Shown one piece after another: positions 32,944 through 44,047 of a DNA stretch of 64,000 nt (positions are counted from its first letter, which is position 1; each line of letters begins with the position of its first letter). Under the pieces are notes generated by a model. The model had not been told where the DNA came from. It was given only the letters and a program-made list of their open reading frames with translations, and made no database searches. The position numbers were made by a program, and so were the translations under genes. This DNA comes from Topomyia yanbarensis (Eukaryota > Arthropoda > Insecta > Diptera > Culicidae), in the NCBI RefSeq assembly GCF_030247195.1, contig NC_080671.1:413922044-413986043 (forward strand). The letters run 5' to 3'.

Positions 32944-34308
32944 ATGGCCGAGGGCGAAGGAACATTGGATGGGAATGATATTCCCATGGATCTACCGGAT
33001 AAACCCGATATTACTCCCTCCCCTGATTCCCCCAGTCCTCCCCGTATTAAAACATACCCAGCCAGTTCAAATGGACCCTGGGTGGTGTATTTCCGGCCCA
33101 ACACGAAATCGCCCAATATTCTAGAAATATCACGGGAGCTGACTGCTAACTACCCGGCCGTAGCTCAGATAACACGTGTTCGAGCTAATAAGATACGCAT
33201 ATTAGTGAATGACCTCGACCAGGCAAACCAGATTGCTCGCAGCGAACGTTTTACAAAGCAATTCAGAGTGTATGTGCCTTGTAGGGCAGTGGAGATCGAT
33301 GGAATAGTCGCCGAACCGGGTCTAAAGTGCGAAGACCTGTTGAAGTACGGGGTTGGCTGCTTTAAGGACCCCTCACTTCAAAAGGTGAAGATTCTGGAAT
33401 GCAAGCAATTGTATTCCGCAAAAACAGAAAATGATAAGACAACTTATTCTCCGTCAGACTCGATTCGGGTGACTTTCTCCGGGTCTGCTCTTCCCAACTA
33501 TGTCCTCCTGGATAGGGTTCGCTTACCCGTTCGCCTGTTTGTACCGCGGGTAATGAACTGCAGCAATTGCAAGCAGCTGGGCCACACAGCCACTTATTGT
33601 GGCAATAAAAAACGGTGCGGCAAATGCGAGGGAGAGCATGAGGATGACGCTTGCGGTGGAGAAACTGAGAAGTGTATTTACTGCGGGGGCCCTCCGCATG
33701 CTCTTAAGTCATGCCCGGCGTACAAGCAGCGCGGGGATAAAATTAAGCGCTCCTTTAAGGATCGCTCGAGGCACTCTTATGCAGAAATGCTAAAGAATGC
33801 TTCGCCATCTGTCCCTTCCGAAAATTCCTTTGCTCTTTTGGCTGGCGTTGAGCAAGAATCTGACGACCCACAAGAGGGAACATCATTGGTTATCCCAGGG
33901 GAATCCAGGAAGAGGAAAAATCTAGCCTCCCCTAGATTGCCTCGTAAGGGTGCCAAGGTGTCGTCCACTCAGCGTGCGCCAACTACAATCAATAAATCCA
34001 ATGGAAGTGATGCACTAAAGCCGAAGCAATTTGCTCCAGGACTTGGAAATATTAATTCTAACAAGGAGTACCCACCACTTCCAGGGACACCAAAAACCCC
34101 AAGTGTCCCCTTTTTTCAAACAGATACTCAGCCCAGTAGCGGACCAATGAAATTTTCTGACATAGTGGACTTAATTTTCACAGCTTTCAATGTTACTGAT
34201 CCTCTTAAAAGCCTTCTGATACGTTTTCTCCCTATAGTGCAAACATTTTTGAAGCAGTTGACTACTAAATGGCCCCTCCTTGCAGCGATCGTATCCTTCG
34301 ATGGCTAA
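32944..34308 (+). CDS. ORF1 (gag-like nucleic-acid-binding protein) of the I-clade element
   Basis: 454-residue protein that would bind the element RNA and form ribonucleoprotein particles. The start ATG at 32944 is preceded by about 280 bases of leader. The N-terminal part has an acidic, Pro-rich stretch (to about residue 40) and then an RRM-like region (VAQITRVRANKIRILV, FRVYVPCRAVEIDG). Three zinc knuckles follow: residues 206-219 (CX2CX4HX4C), 225-237 (CX2CX3HX4C) and 244-257 (CX2CX4HX4C). The tail is basic and low complexity (RKRKNLASPRLPRKG) and ends with a hydrophobic segment TKWPLLAAIVSFDG. The frame is fully open. The stop TAA (34306-34308) overlaps the ATG of ORF2 in ATGGCTAA, a layout that suggests translation of ORF2 by termination and reinitiation. 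Decayed relatives are at 22450-23110. Confidence 0.93.
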   Translation: MAEGEGTLDGNDIPMDLPDKPDITPSPDSPSPPRIKTYPASSNGPWVVYFRPNTKSPNILEISRELTANYPAVAQITRVRANKIRILVNDLDQANQIARSERFTKQFRVYVPCRAVEIDGIVAEPGLKCEDLLKYGVGCFKDPSLQKVKILECKQLYSAKTENDKTTYSPSDSIRVTFSGSALPNYVLLDRVRLPVRLFVPRVMNCSNCKQLGHTATYCGNKKRCGKCEGEHEDDACGGETEKCIYCGGPPHALKSCPAYKQRGDKIKRSFKDRSRHSYAEMLKNASPSVPSENSFALLAGVEQESDDPQEGTSLVIPGESRKRKNLASPRLPRKGAKVSSTQRAPTTINKSNGSDALKPKQFAPGLGNINSNKEYPPLPGTPKTPSVPFFQTDTQPSSGPMKFSDIVDLIFTAFNVTDPLKSLLIRFLPIVQTFLKQLTTKWPLLAAIVSFDG

Positions 34309-37300
34309 GTCATCGAACGAGGTCATCGATTCGATCACTGTTCTACAGTGGAACAGCAGAAGTATCCTCCCGAAAATCGATTCCTTTAAATTTTTACTAA
34401 ATAGTTTAAAATGTGATGTTTTCGCATTATGTGAAACTTGGTTAACTTCCGATATAAATCTCAACTTCCACAACTTTAATATAATTCGTCTGGATCGAGA
34501 AAACCCCTATGGAGGAGTACTTTTGGGGATCAAAAAGAGCTATTCTTTCAACCGAATTAACCTCCCTTCGACACCAGGCATTGAAATTGTCGCTTGTCAA
34601 GTTCTAATCAAAGGTAAAGACCTTTGCATTGCTTCCATCTACATTCCTCCTAGAGCCTCGGTAGGGCACCGAACGCTTTGTAATATCACGGAATCCTTAC
34701 CGGCACCGCGGCTAGTTCTGGGAGACTTTAACTCGCACGGTACGGTATGGGGTTGTCTTCATGATGATAATAGATCAACATTAATCCAAGATCTTTGCGA
34801 CAATTTCAACATGACCATCTTAAACACGGGAGAAATGACGCGGATTCCTACACCACCAGCACGCGCAAGCGCGTTGGATTTATCGCTTTGCTCGAAATCG
34901 CTACAGTTAGATTGCATGTGGAAGGTGATCCCTGATCCCCACGGTAGCGATCATTTGCCTATCATGATTTCAATTGCTAACGGTTCAAGACCATCGAAAA
35001 CAATCAATGCCTCGTATGACCTCACACGGAACATTGATTGGAAGAGTTACGCGACCGCGATATCCGTTAAAATCGAATCCACTCAAGAACTTCCTCCGGA
35101 GGAAGAGTACAGGTTTTTGGCTGGCTTGATTCTCGACAGTGCGAATCAAGCTCAGACTAAACCATTACCCAGCGCGAATACCCATGGACGGTCTCCCACA
35201 CTGTGGTGGGATAAAGAGTGCTCAGAGCTGTACGCGGAGAAGTCCACTGCATATAAGGCCTTCCGGGAATACGGGTTACCCGCTAGCTACCAACAGTACG
35301 CGTCGCTAGAAAGGCGAATGAAGAGTTTAATGAAAGCCAAAAAAGGCAGTTATCGGCGCCGGTTCGTCGACGGGTTAACGAGAGAAACAGCGATGAGCAC
35401 TCTTTGGGGTACGGCTCGACGTATGCGTAACCGTAATAGTACCAACGAGAACGTGAAATATTCAAACCGTTGGATATTCGCTTTCTCCAAGAAGATCTGT
35501 CCGGACTCTGTCCCGGTACAGAAAACGTGCTGCGCCGCGTCTCCTCCCGATACCGCGAACGAAACACCGTTTTCGATGGTGGAGTTTTCACTTGCTCTCA
35601 TGCAACAATAACGCCCCAGGGTTAGACAGAATCAAATTCAACTTGCTGAAGAATCTGCCTGACACTGCAAAAAGGCGCCTGTTGAATTTATTTAACAAGT
35701 TTCTTGAGGGTAACATTGTCCCTTATGAATGGAGGCAAGTGAAGGTCATCGCCATTCAAAAACCAGGAAAACCAGCCTCCGACCACAACTCGTATCGGCC
35801 GATTGCAATGCTGTCCTGTATTCGGAAGTTGTTCGAGAAAATGATCTTGTTTCGCCTCGACAATTGGGTTGAAGCAAATGGCTTACTATCAGATACACAA
35901 TTTGGCTTCCGCAAAGGCAAAGGGACGAACGATTGCCTTGCGTTGGTTTCTACAGAAATCCAAATGGCCTATGCTAACAAAGAGCAGATGGCATCAGTCT
36001 TCTTGGATATTAAGGGGGCTTTTGACTCAGTTTCTATCAACATTCTGTCAGAGAAGCTGCACCAGCATGGTCTTTCACCAATTTTAAATAACTTTTTGCT
36101 AAACCTGTTGTCTGAAAAGCACATGCACTTTTCGCATGGCGATTTAACAACATCGCGATTTAGCTACATGGGTCTTCCCCAGGGCTCATGTCTAAGTCCC
36201 CTGCTCTACAATTTTTACGTGAATGACATTGACGATTGTCTTGCCAATTCATGCACGCTAAGGCAACTTGCAGACGACGGGGTGGTCTCTGTTACAGGGC
36301 CCAAAGCTGCCGACTTGCAAGGACCATTACAAAATACCTTGGACAATTTGTCTGCTTGGGCTCTTCAGCTGGGTATTGAGTTCTCCACGGAGAAAACTGA
36401 GTTGGTTGTTTTTCCTAGGAAGCGTGAGCCGGCGCAACTCCAGCTTCTATTAATGGGTGCAACGATCAACCAGGTTTTCACATTTAAATATCTCGGGGTC
36501 TGGTTCGACTCTAAAGGTACCTGGGGATGTCACATTAGGTATCTGAAACAGAAATGCCAACAAAGGATCAATTTTCTCCGAACAATAAGTGGAACATGGT
36601 GGGGTGCTCACCCAGGAGACCTGATCAGGTTGTACAAAACAACGATATTGTCAGTGATGGAGTACGGGTGTTTCTGTTTCCGCTCCGCTGCGAACATACA
36701 CTTCATCAAACTGGAGAGAATCCAGTATCGTTGCTTGCGCATTGCCTTGGGTTGCATGCATTCGACCCATACGATGAGTCTCGAAGTGCTGGCGGGCGTT
36801 CTTCCGCTAAAAAATCGATTTTGGGAACTCTCATATCGATTGCTCATCCGATGCGACATTCTGAACCCGTTGGTGATTGAAAACTTCGAGAGGCTCGTCG
36901 AGCTTAATTCTCAAACCCGATTTATGTCCTTGTACTTCGACTACATGGCACAGAGCATTAATCCTTCTACGTATACTCCCAACCGTGTTCGTTTCCTAGA
37001 TACTTCTGATTCTACTGTATTCTTCGACACATCCATGAAGGAAGAGATTCGTGGAATCCCGGACCATATACGCCCTCAAGTGATCCCCAATATATTTTAT
37101 AATAAATTCCGAGAAGACGACTGTGACAAAATGTTCTACACTGACGGATCAAATCTCGATGGGTCCACTGGCTTCGGTATCTTCAACAATACTATCACCG
37201 CTTCATTCAAGCTCAATGATCCTGCTTCAGTTTACGTCGCAGAGTTAGCTGCAATTCAGTACACCCTTGGGATCATCGACACTCTGCCCACAGATCACTA

Positions 37301-37982
37301 CTTCATCATTTCGGACAGCCTCAGCTCTATCGAGGCTCTTCGTGCGGTGAAGCCTAAAAAGCAATTCCCGTATTTTCTGGGGAAGATACAGGAGTCCTTG
37401 TGTACGTTATCTGAAAAATCTTATCAGATTACCTTTGTTTGGGTCCCCTCTCATTGTTCTATCCCGGGTAATGAAAAGGCCGACTCATTAGCAAAGGTGG
37501 GCGCATTAAATGGTGACATATACGAAAGACCAATCTGCTTCAACGAATTTTTTAGTATTTGTCGTCAGAGGACACTCAACAGTTGGCAAACCTCGTGGAG
37601 CAATGGTGAACTTGGACGATGGCTACATTCGATTATCCCAAAGGTATCAACGAAACCTTGGTTCAGGGGGATGGATGTGGGTCGGGATTTTATTCGCGTA
37701 ATGTCCCGACTTATGTCCAATCACTACACCATGGATGCGCATTTGCGGCGTATTGGGCTTGCGGAGAGTAGTCTGTGCGCTTGTGACGAGGGCTATCATG
37801 ACATCGAGCACGTTGTCTGGGTATGCGCCGGGTATTTGGACGCCAGGTCTCAGTTAAAGGATTCCCTTCGGGCCCGAGGTAGACCACCCAATGTCCCAGT
37901 CCGAGATATGCTGGCAAATCGTGATTTCCCCTATATGTCCCTTGTTTATACTTTCATAAAAACGATAAATATCCCAATTTAG
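34301..37982 (+). pseudogene. ORF2 (endonuclease, reverse transcriptase, RNase H) of the I-clade element with one frame break
   Basis: First frame 34301 to about 35600, second frame about 35592 to 37982, about 1,220 residues in total. Endonuclease (APE type): VLQWNSRSI (Asn), ALCETWL (Glu), LVLGDFNSHGTVWG, ALDLSLCS, GSDHLPI (His). Reverse transcriptase: NAPGLDRIKFNLLK, FLDIKGAFDSVS, LPQGSCLSPLLYNFY, active site QLADDGVV. RNase H: FYTDGSNLDG (Asp), YVAELAAI (Glu), FIISDSLSS (Asp), SHCSIPGNEKADSLAK (Asp). A C-terminal Cys/His cluster CACDEGYHDIEHVVWVC follows. The only lesion seen is a small indel in CTTGCTCTCATGC (35591-35603) between VEFSLAL and SCNNNAPG; it separates the endonuclease from the reverse transcriptase. 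All catalytic residues listed are present. The ATG lies inside the end of ORF1, so ORF2 would be made by coupled translation. A sequencing error at the indel cannot be excluded. Confidence 0.92.
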
Positions 37983-38787
37983 CCCCTCTCTTTTTATTTC
38001 TCGTTTTTAGAAGTTTCCTCTTGCTGTGTGGAACCGATCAGCTCCAGACTGCCACTATGTAACCGCCGTCGCCCTTATCACTACGGAATCTGGAGCGAGA
38101 GCGACTCGAGGTCCGAAGGATTCCCTTTGAAGGATTCTCCGCGGGTCCGAAGAATACCATCCGCCAATCCGACCTACTAGACTGAGGCGCAAATTTGATT
38201 TGCTGATCTCCCGTTTGCCCGAAAGTTGCAAGTTTTGCTCTTCTCTACCGGTCACCATCTACGCCTTCTCTCCCCTGTCCTTGATACAACTACTTCTACA
38301 CAGATTTTGGAAATGACCAAGCATAAGTATCCGATAAAAAATCAAATTTGTATTCCGTATTCTTAGTTTTAAGATAGTTGTAATTTCTACTCTTTGTTAA
38401 AACTAGTGTCCCCCACCTTGTAAATAGAATTGTATCCCTAGTTTTAAAACATCTGTGAAATTTTTCATAAATATTTGTTCCCCCTTTTGTGTACCAAACT
38501 ATATTGTTAGTTTTAATATAACTGTAAATATTTCCTAAAAAACTATTACTATTGAATTCCTTGTTTTAAAATTTTTCATAAAAAAAATCTTTTGCCCCCT
38601 CTCTTATATATAGATTTTTTTTCTCTAGTCTTAAGATAGCTGTAAATTTTTTCTCTTTTATAAAAAAAAATATTTCAACATTGTAACCTCCTAGTTTTAA
38701 GATATTCAAAATGTAAAAACAAAAGAATTCGGCACCGCCAAGCTAACGCATTTGTGCCTATCAAATAAACGAAATGAATAAAAAAAA
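37983..38787 (+). other. 3' untranslated region of the I-clade element
   Basis: Follows the ORF2 stop. Contains several short T- and C-rich, weakly repeated segments of the type TAGTTTTAA-ATA-TGTAAA (38370-38720), probably degenerate tandem copies, and ends AATAAACGAAATGAATAAAA. Confidence 0.7.
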
Positions 38788-39060
38788 ATGCAATTGCATA
38801 TCCGGTTTTTTGGTTCTCTATACATAGCCGTACCTAGGTTCAGGGAGCTATAAGTACGGTTCATTATTCTTTTTGGAGTGAATAATCCAGACCGTTTAGT
38901 GTTTTGTGTTGTCTTTTTCCATTTTCTTTTCTTTTTCTTCCACCTCCCTTTCCCTTCACATCAGAAAAGTGATCAGACGACATGGTAAGGCACAAATCTC
39001 CTGATAGCAAGGGGAATGTACTAATCGAGATAATATAGTCTAATTGATACACTACACTAC
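38788..39060 (+). pseudogene. 3' continuation of the decayed LOA-clade element
   Basis: Read across the insertion, MQL is followed by HIRFFGSLYIAVPRFREL (38792-38851), then a stop and a presumed 3' untranslated region with GACATGGTAAGGCACAAATC and AGCAAGGGGAATGT. The exact 3' end is uncertain. Confidence 0.65.
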
Positions 39061-39614
39061 AATACATTACGTAAACCTATTTCAACTTCAAAATGGCAAA
39101 CTGTTCTACAACATAACGTGATTTTTTCTTACTTAGTTTCAAACTTTCAACCAGAAGCCTATATGTTTTCTCACATTGATTTTTTTTTCATATCGAAGTT
39201 CATGAATTCTTACTCGAAACATCCGTGAGTACTGCACATTCCTTCATCAAGCGAACCTATTACGAAACTTCCACACTGTCCTCCCAAACTGTTAACACGC
39301 GGAATCATCGACTGATAATCCCAGCCAAACCCAAACCTTTTTCCCATGTCCCTCTTTCCATTAGCTCACACTTTCTGTTTTGGTTTTCACAACACAAACA
39401 AGATCCCGATAATGACCAACTCGTCCGAAATGAAAGGTCTAATGGACCATTCCCAAAACAGCATTGAGAAACGACATTCCCAGCATTGCAGAACTCCAAC
39501 AGATGCCTATCATTCCCACCAATTCATCTTAATGTCAAAATCCTTCATTGTTGGGGGTAGGAGAAGAATAAATAGGTGTCACGGACGTTTCGTAGATACG
39601 ACTAGGACGACGAC

Positions 39615-39646
<32 letters not shown>

Positions 39647-41639
39647 CGATTAAGACATACAGCCGAAAGACATAAGATAAATTTGGTCGAATTATGACCC
39701 GACTCGGCTCGTTTAGAGATTAAATCCCAACATAAAGTAAATAATACCACCTCAACTAACCGGCAATCATGAGCGATAGGATTCATCGCCCGCATATTTT
39801 AACCTATTTCAGCCTACACAGAGGAAGACATTATATACATCGGATGCGTATCCTCCTCACGCTAGTATTTATAGATCCTGGAAGACAGCAGCTGTAAGCT
39901 GTTGACCCGCCAGGAAGCGGGGTCAGTTTTTACAGGCTAGAAATGATATCGGAAGCAGCCGACAGCAGCAAAGCAGAGATGGCAGTAATTTCCGCAACGG
40001 AATGGACTCGCCTAGCGAGCAGGCGAATGGTGGAACGGTTTTGCGAAAGGCTGCTGGGTAGTGGAGGTCGTTTTGGTTGTTGAATGAGCACAAAACACAG
40101 AATGAAAACGGAAGTGAGACTCACTTTGCGTCGTCGAGGAGTTGGTTGACCCAACCCAACCTGCTCGGGAGTGTTGTTGACTCTTGCCGGAAGCCACGGG
40201 TGGCTCTCGGCGGTAATCCCGCTCTTTCGTCGCCCTCGGTCGGGAAGGATATTCAAACTGTCAGCGAGAATATTTGTTTCCGTCAAGGCGACGACGGTCT
40301 GTCGATTATGTTTTGTAGTGGGCACAATAGTTTCACTATGAGCACTGTTGCTTTGCACTAGACATTGGACTGCTTTCGGCAGTAATCACCATTTACTTTC
40401 CGGTTCAGATCAACATCGAGCACATATATAGGTGTAGTTTCGATTCAAGAGCTAAGAACTTCAAAATCAGCAGGAAATTTTCCACGGCTTCCGGGCTACT
40501 GAATTATACTTGCGAATAGATATTTCGAACTATCCCGGTATTTGATTATTTGCTTCCACCAAACCAATCACATTTGCAGTTATATACATTCGTTGTTATA
40601 TTTTCACGAGAAATGCCATAAACCTATATATGTATATATGTGATTCACTCGTTAGCTCTGTAATTTACGTAAACGACATGACTTGCAACAAAAATAACTT
40701 CACCGCTAAACAGCCGCAGTATTATTCACGGATTTTCTTATTTCTAATTGGTATTTGTTGACCAAACCACAAATTAAAGCTCACTCGCCCTAAAACGAAA
40801 ATGAACTCTGAACTGCCCTTCCTCTCGTAACCGTATTCAAACACTTCCAGCACACACACGAAAAAAAATTGGAGCAAGCACCGAAAATATTTCTTCCACC
40901 ACTCCCGAATTCGCACATACGAAAACCTGCCCTCCCGTAGGCGGCCGGATCGATTTCCACTTCGATGACCGCGAATCCGCAAAACGTACCGTTCAAACTC
41001 CTCCACTGACCCACACTCGGCGGTGAAAAGATTTACATTTCGTGTCCCTTCAGATGACTATTATAGTTGGAGAAGGCAAAAAAAAATCCCGACCCCGTCA
41101 GCAATCGAAAGAAGCAAAAAAAAATCCGTCCAACCAAGCCCGACGTTTGTTCGCTGGTACGGTGGCCGGTCCCGCGGTCGAAAAACACGGTTATCTAGGA
41201 ACACCGTTCGAGAGTAACTGAGTTGGCCTACTTCCAGGCGAATCCCGAGTACCGCCAGCAGCAAAGGACACGATGCCGAGCGAAAGCGTGCGGTGCCACA
41301 ACACATGCCAACAGTGGGAGGAACTGGGCCGAGGGAACATAACAAAAACACAAGGATTTGCGAATGTTGATTTTCTCGCTTCGCTTGCGGGAACGCGTGG
41401 AGCACGAGGGGAGCATTGGTTGTGCAAAATCTCTTTACTCGCATCGTGGGTTCTCAAGTTGAGAGCGTGCGGAGAGAGAGAAGAGTTACCGTTTGTTTTG
41501 GTTTGTGAGTGCTGTTGCTGTTATTCCGTTAGAGATCACTGACAACATTGCGGTTTGGAAGTTTGAGGACATTGGGAATAATTACTTGGATGATTAGTGG
41601 TAAGAATATAATCTTCATCCAAATTCGTGCAAAGTAGTC
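39061..41639. other. Low-repeat region, no gene recognised
   Basis: Moderate GC with several short open frames on both strands, none like a known protein. A (GAT)n microsatellite is at 39613-39650. A TATAAATA on the minus strand (about 39867-39874) could be a core promoter element, but no convincing coding exon follows. This is one of the few parts that might belong to a host locus; no splice-bounded exon can be defended. Confidence 0.4.
39613..39650. repeat. (GAT)n microsatellite
   Basis: About eleven GAT units with GAC variants at the borders. Confidence 0.9.
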
Positions 41640-42751
41640 TTAACCCTAGAACGTTGCACTGGGGTACAAGTGTACCCCACACCTTCTTTGGAGCCGTGTG
41701 AAGACTAGAATTCGGCGTTTATCTACCTGTGATCCTAACCATAATTCAATTTAGAGTTCCTATTAAGAGTAGGAAAAGGTGGTATAGACAGTTTGCTTAT
41801 AACCTTCGTGGAATCAGGTGTCAAAGTTGGCGTGGGGTACATTTGTACCCCAGTGTACGGTTGCCGTTAGCGTTTCGTCAGGTTTAGTGTTCTCAGTGGA
41901 ATGTGACACGAGACAATACCAGTTTAAATACCGGTTGTTTTACTACGTAAGTAACAATTAGTATTATTAGTATCGTTTTTAATCATTTCTCACGTTTTTT
42001 TTTGAAAAGGGCCAATAAGCATGCTGCCAAAATCCACTTTGAGAGGAAATTGTAGACAAACCATTAATGAGAAAGCTTTTCTCTTTCATAAAACGTTAAC
42101 ATCCATTCTCGGAGAATTACGGTTTGTCTGGATTTTTCCCTCAAAGTGAATTATGACAGTATGCTTATTGGTCGTTTACAAAAAACACGCGAGATTTATT
42201 CAATTGATTAAATTTAATTTTGAAGTAGAAAAAAAATCGTGCTCGTTTTAGCTGATTTTTATTGTTGTAGGGTAAGGTGGGGCAAATCCGACCTAGTAAA
42301 TGGTTTTGGCTGTAAAATGCTCATTTTACATCGGATCAAGTCGTTTTGTATACCAAATTAAAGGTTAAACTTTCGGGCAACTTTCTATATATAACATTGT
42401 ATTCGTACCTTTAGAAAATTTGGAGATAAAAGCGTTTTACGAAAAAGTTCATTTTTGCTGTTTTCAAAAATGGTGGGGTAAAGCCGACCGCCTATGTTTT
42501 TGGTTGATTTAGTACAGATATTACCCAAATTTTATGGTTGTTCAATGATAAATCGATGAATGTTACGTTATTCAATTGTAACATGAAGAAAATGGAATTC
42601 AATGTCAATCTTGAATTGTCAAAATCACGAGCAGTAGCACGTAAAAATATTCCCATTCACATCGGAGCAATTGCTCGATGAATTCTATATTCATTACATT
42701 TTTATATTTTTCGTTTGTAATTATGAACCATTGTGCAAAAAAATAATAAAT

Positions 42752-44047
42752 TTATTTATTTATTTATTTATTTCAAGTCGTCAATCAGATGTAGACCGGT
42801 TTCTTACAATAATTATTAAACTAACTTAACACTAGTTAAAATTTTGGTTTACTTTAAACTGCTGCTTAAGTTTTGTTTTCGACATAGTGAAGTCAATGCT
42901 TTCGCAATGTTTGTTGTAAATATTCATCATTTGGTTTAAAGGGCCAAACTTGGCATAATTGGTGCGATGGCGAATTGTACAAAAGATGCTGCGGTTACGT
43001 AGTTGTCGAGAAGGAGCATAAAAATTTAGTTTCGATAAAAGTTCGATTGAATCAATGCGATGTGATACAATGTCGTTTACAAATGATACCATAGAAAATT
43101 CACGACGATCTTTCAAGGTTTGAATGTCAATTAGCATGCACCGTGCTTCATAAGATGGCAAATGTAGTCCAGTCCAACCTAGTTTACGAAGAGCGAATAT
43201 CAAAAACTGCTTTTGTACTGATTCTATCCGGTTTGCATGTGTTGCTGAAAAAGGCGACCAAACTATACTACAATATTCTAGTGTTGAACGCACATAGGCT
43301 ACATATAATGTTTTTATTGTGTAGGGATCTTGGAAATTATAGCAGAAGCGTTTAATAAAACCTAGTGTGCTGTTTGCTTTGTTAATTATTGTGTTATAAT
43401 GATCTATGAATGTTATTTTGGAATCTATAATAACTCCTAGATCTCTTATTCTGTCACACTTTTCTACTTGTTGATTTCCCAATAAGATTCTATTGTTCTG
43501 TATATTATTCTTTCTACTCAATGTTATGGAATTACATTTTTTTACATTCAGTTTCAGCAGGCTTTTATTACACCATGTATAAAATATATTTACTTCGTTT
43601 TGAAATGTCTGAAAGTCTTCACCATTTCTTATTTCTAGAAATAGTTTCATATCATCAGCATATATAAGAACTTTTACATTTTTCAGAATGAAGGAAATGT
43701 CGTTAACAAATAAAATAAAGAATAGCGGGCCCAAATGAGACCCTTGAGGGACTGCTGATGTAACTTGAATTGGGATTGATTTTATCCCTTTAAATCTAAC
43801 AGCTTGTTCACGATTTGTAAGATATGATTGTACCCATGTAAGAAGTCCTGGCTCAAACCCCATTTTTTCTAATTTAAAAAGTAGCATGGGTATGTCGATG
43901 CGATCAAATGCTTTGCTAAAATCTGTATAAAGAGCTTCAACGTGGTTTCCGTTATCCATTGCTGTTAATGTGTAGTTAATGAATTCGAGTAGATTTGTAC
44001 TTGTAGAACGCCCTTTGAAAAAAACCAATGATGAATAATGAATAATG
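42752..44047 (-). mobile_element. 5'-truncated jockey/CR1-type non-LTR retrotransposon fragment
   Basis: Ends on the minus strand with a (TAAA)n tail at 42752-42775. ATAATAAA occurs at 42744-42751 and 44048-44055 and may be the target duplication, though the sequence is low in complexity. The fragment starts inside the reverse transcriptase. Confidence 0.7.
42832..44025 (-). pseudogene. Reverse transcriptase C-terminal part, jockey/CR1-type
   Basis: About 395 recognisable residues in one open frame to the stop at 42832-42834. Motifs in order: FFKGRSTSTNLLEFI, YTDFSKAFDRIDIPML, SAVPQGSHLGPLFFILFVND, active site IYADDMKLF, LNVKKCNSI, RDLGVIIDSKITF, STLEYCSIVWSP. No endonuclease, because of 5' truncation, and no RNase H. 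The reading frame continues upstream past 44025 by chance into the host MITE. The frame has no stop, so the insertion is younger than the other retrotransposon remains nearby. The clade is uncertain between jockey and CR1. Confidence 0.85.

Larger units (their letters stand above)
32663..38787 (+). mobile_element. I-clade (MosquI-like) non-LTR retrotransposon, nearly intact, about 6.1 kb
   Basis: A perfect 10-bp target duplication ATGCAATTGC bounds the element (32653-32662 and 38788-38797). Parts in order: about 280 bases of 5' untranslated region, ORF1 (32944-34308), ORF2 (34301-37982, one frame break), about 800 bases of 3' untranslated region, and an A-rich end (GAATAAAAAAAAA). It inserted in the sense orientation into a decayed LOA-clade element: joining 32662 to 38798 restores MQLHIRFFGSLYIAVPRFREL, which fits the LOA reading. 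The I clade is inferred from the two-ORF layout, three gag knuckles and RNase H; MosquI is the I element described from Aedes aegypti. Confidence 0.9.

Noticed and set aside
39930..40358. 142-codon minus-strand open frame with a hydrophobic stretch
   Set aside because: Begins at GTG, has no domain, signal peptide or splice support; two other frames are open over the same bases.
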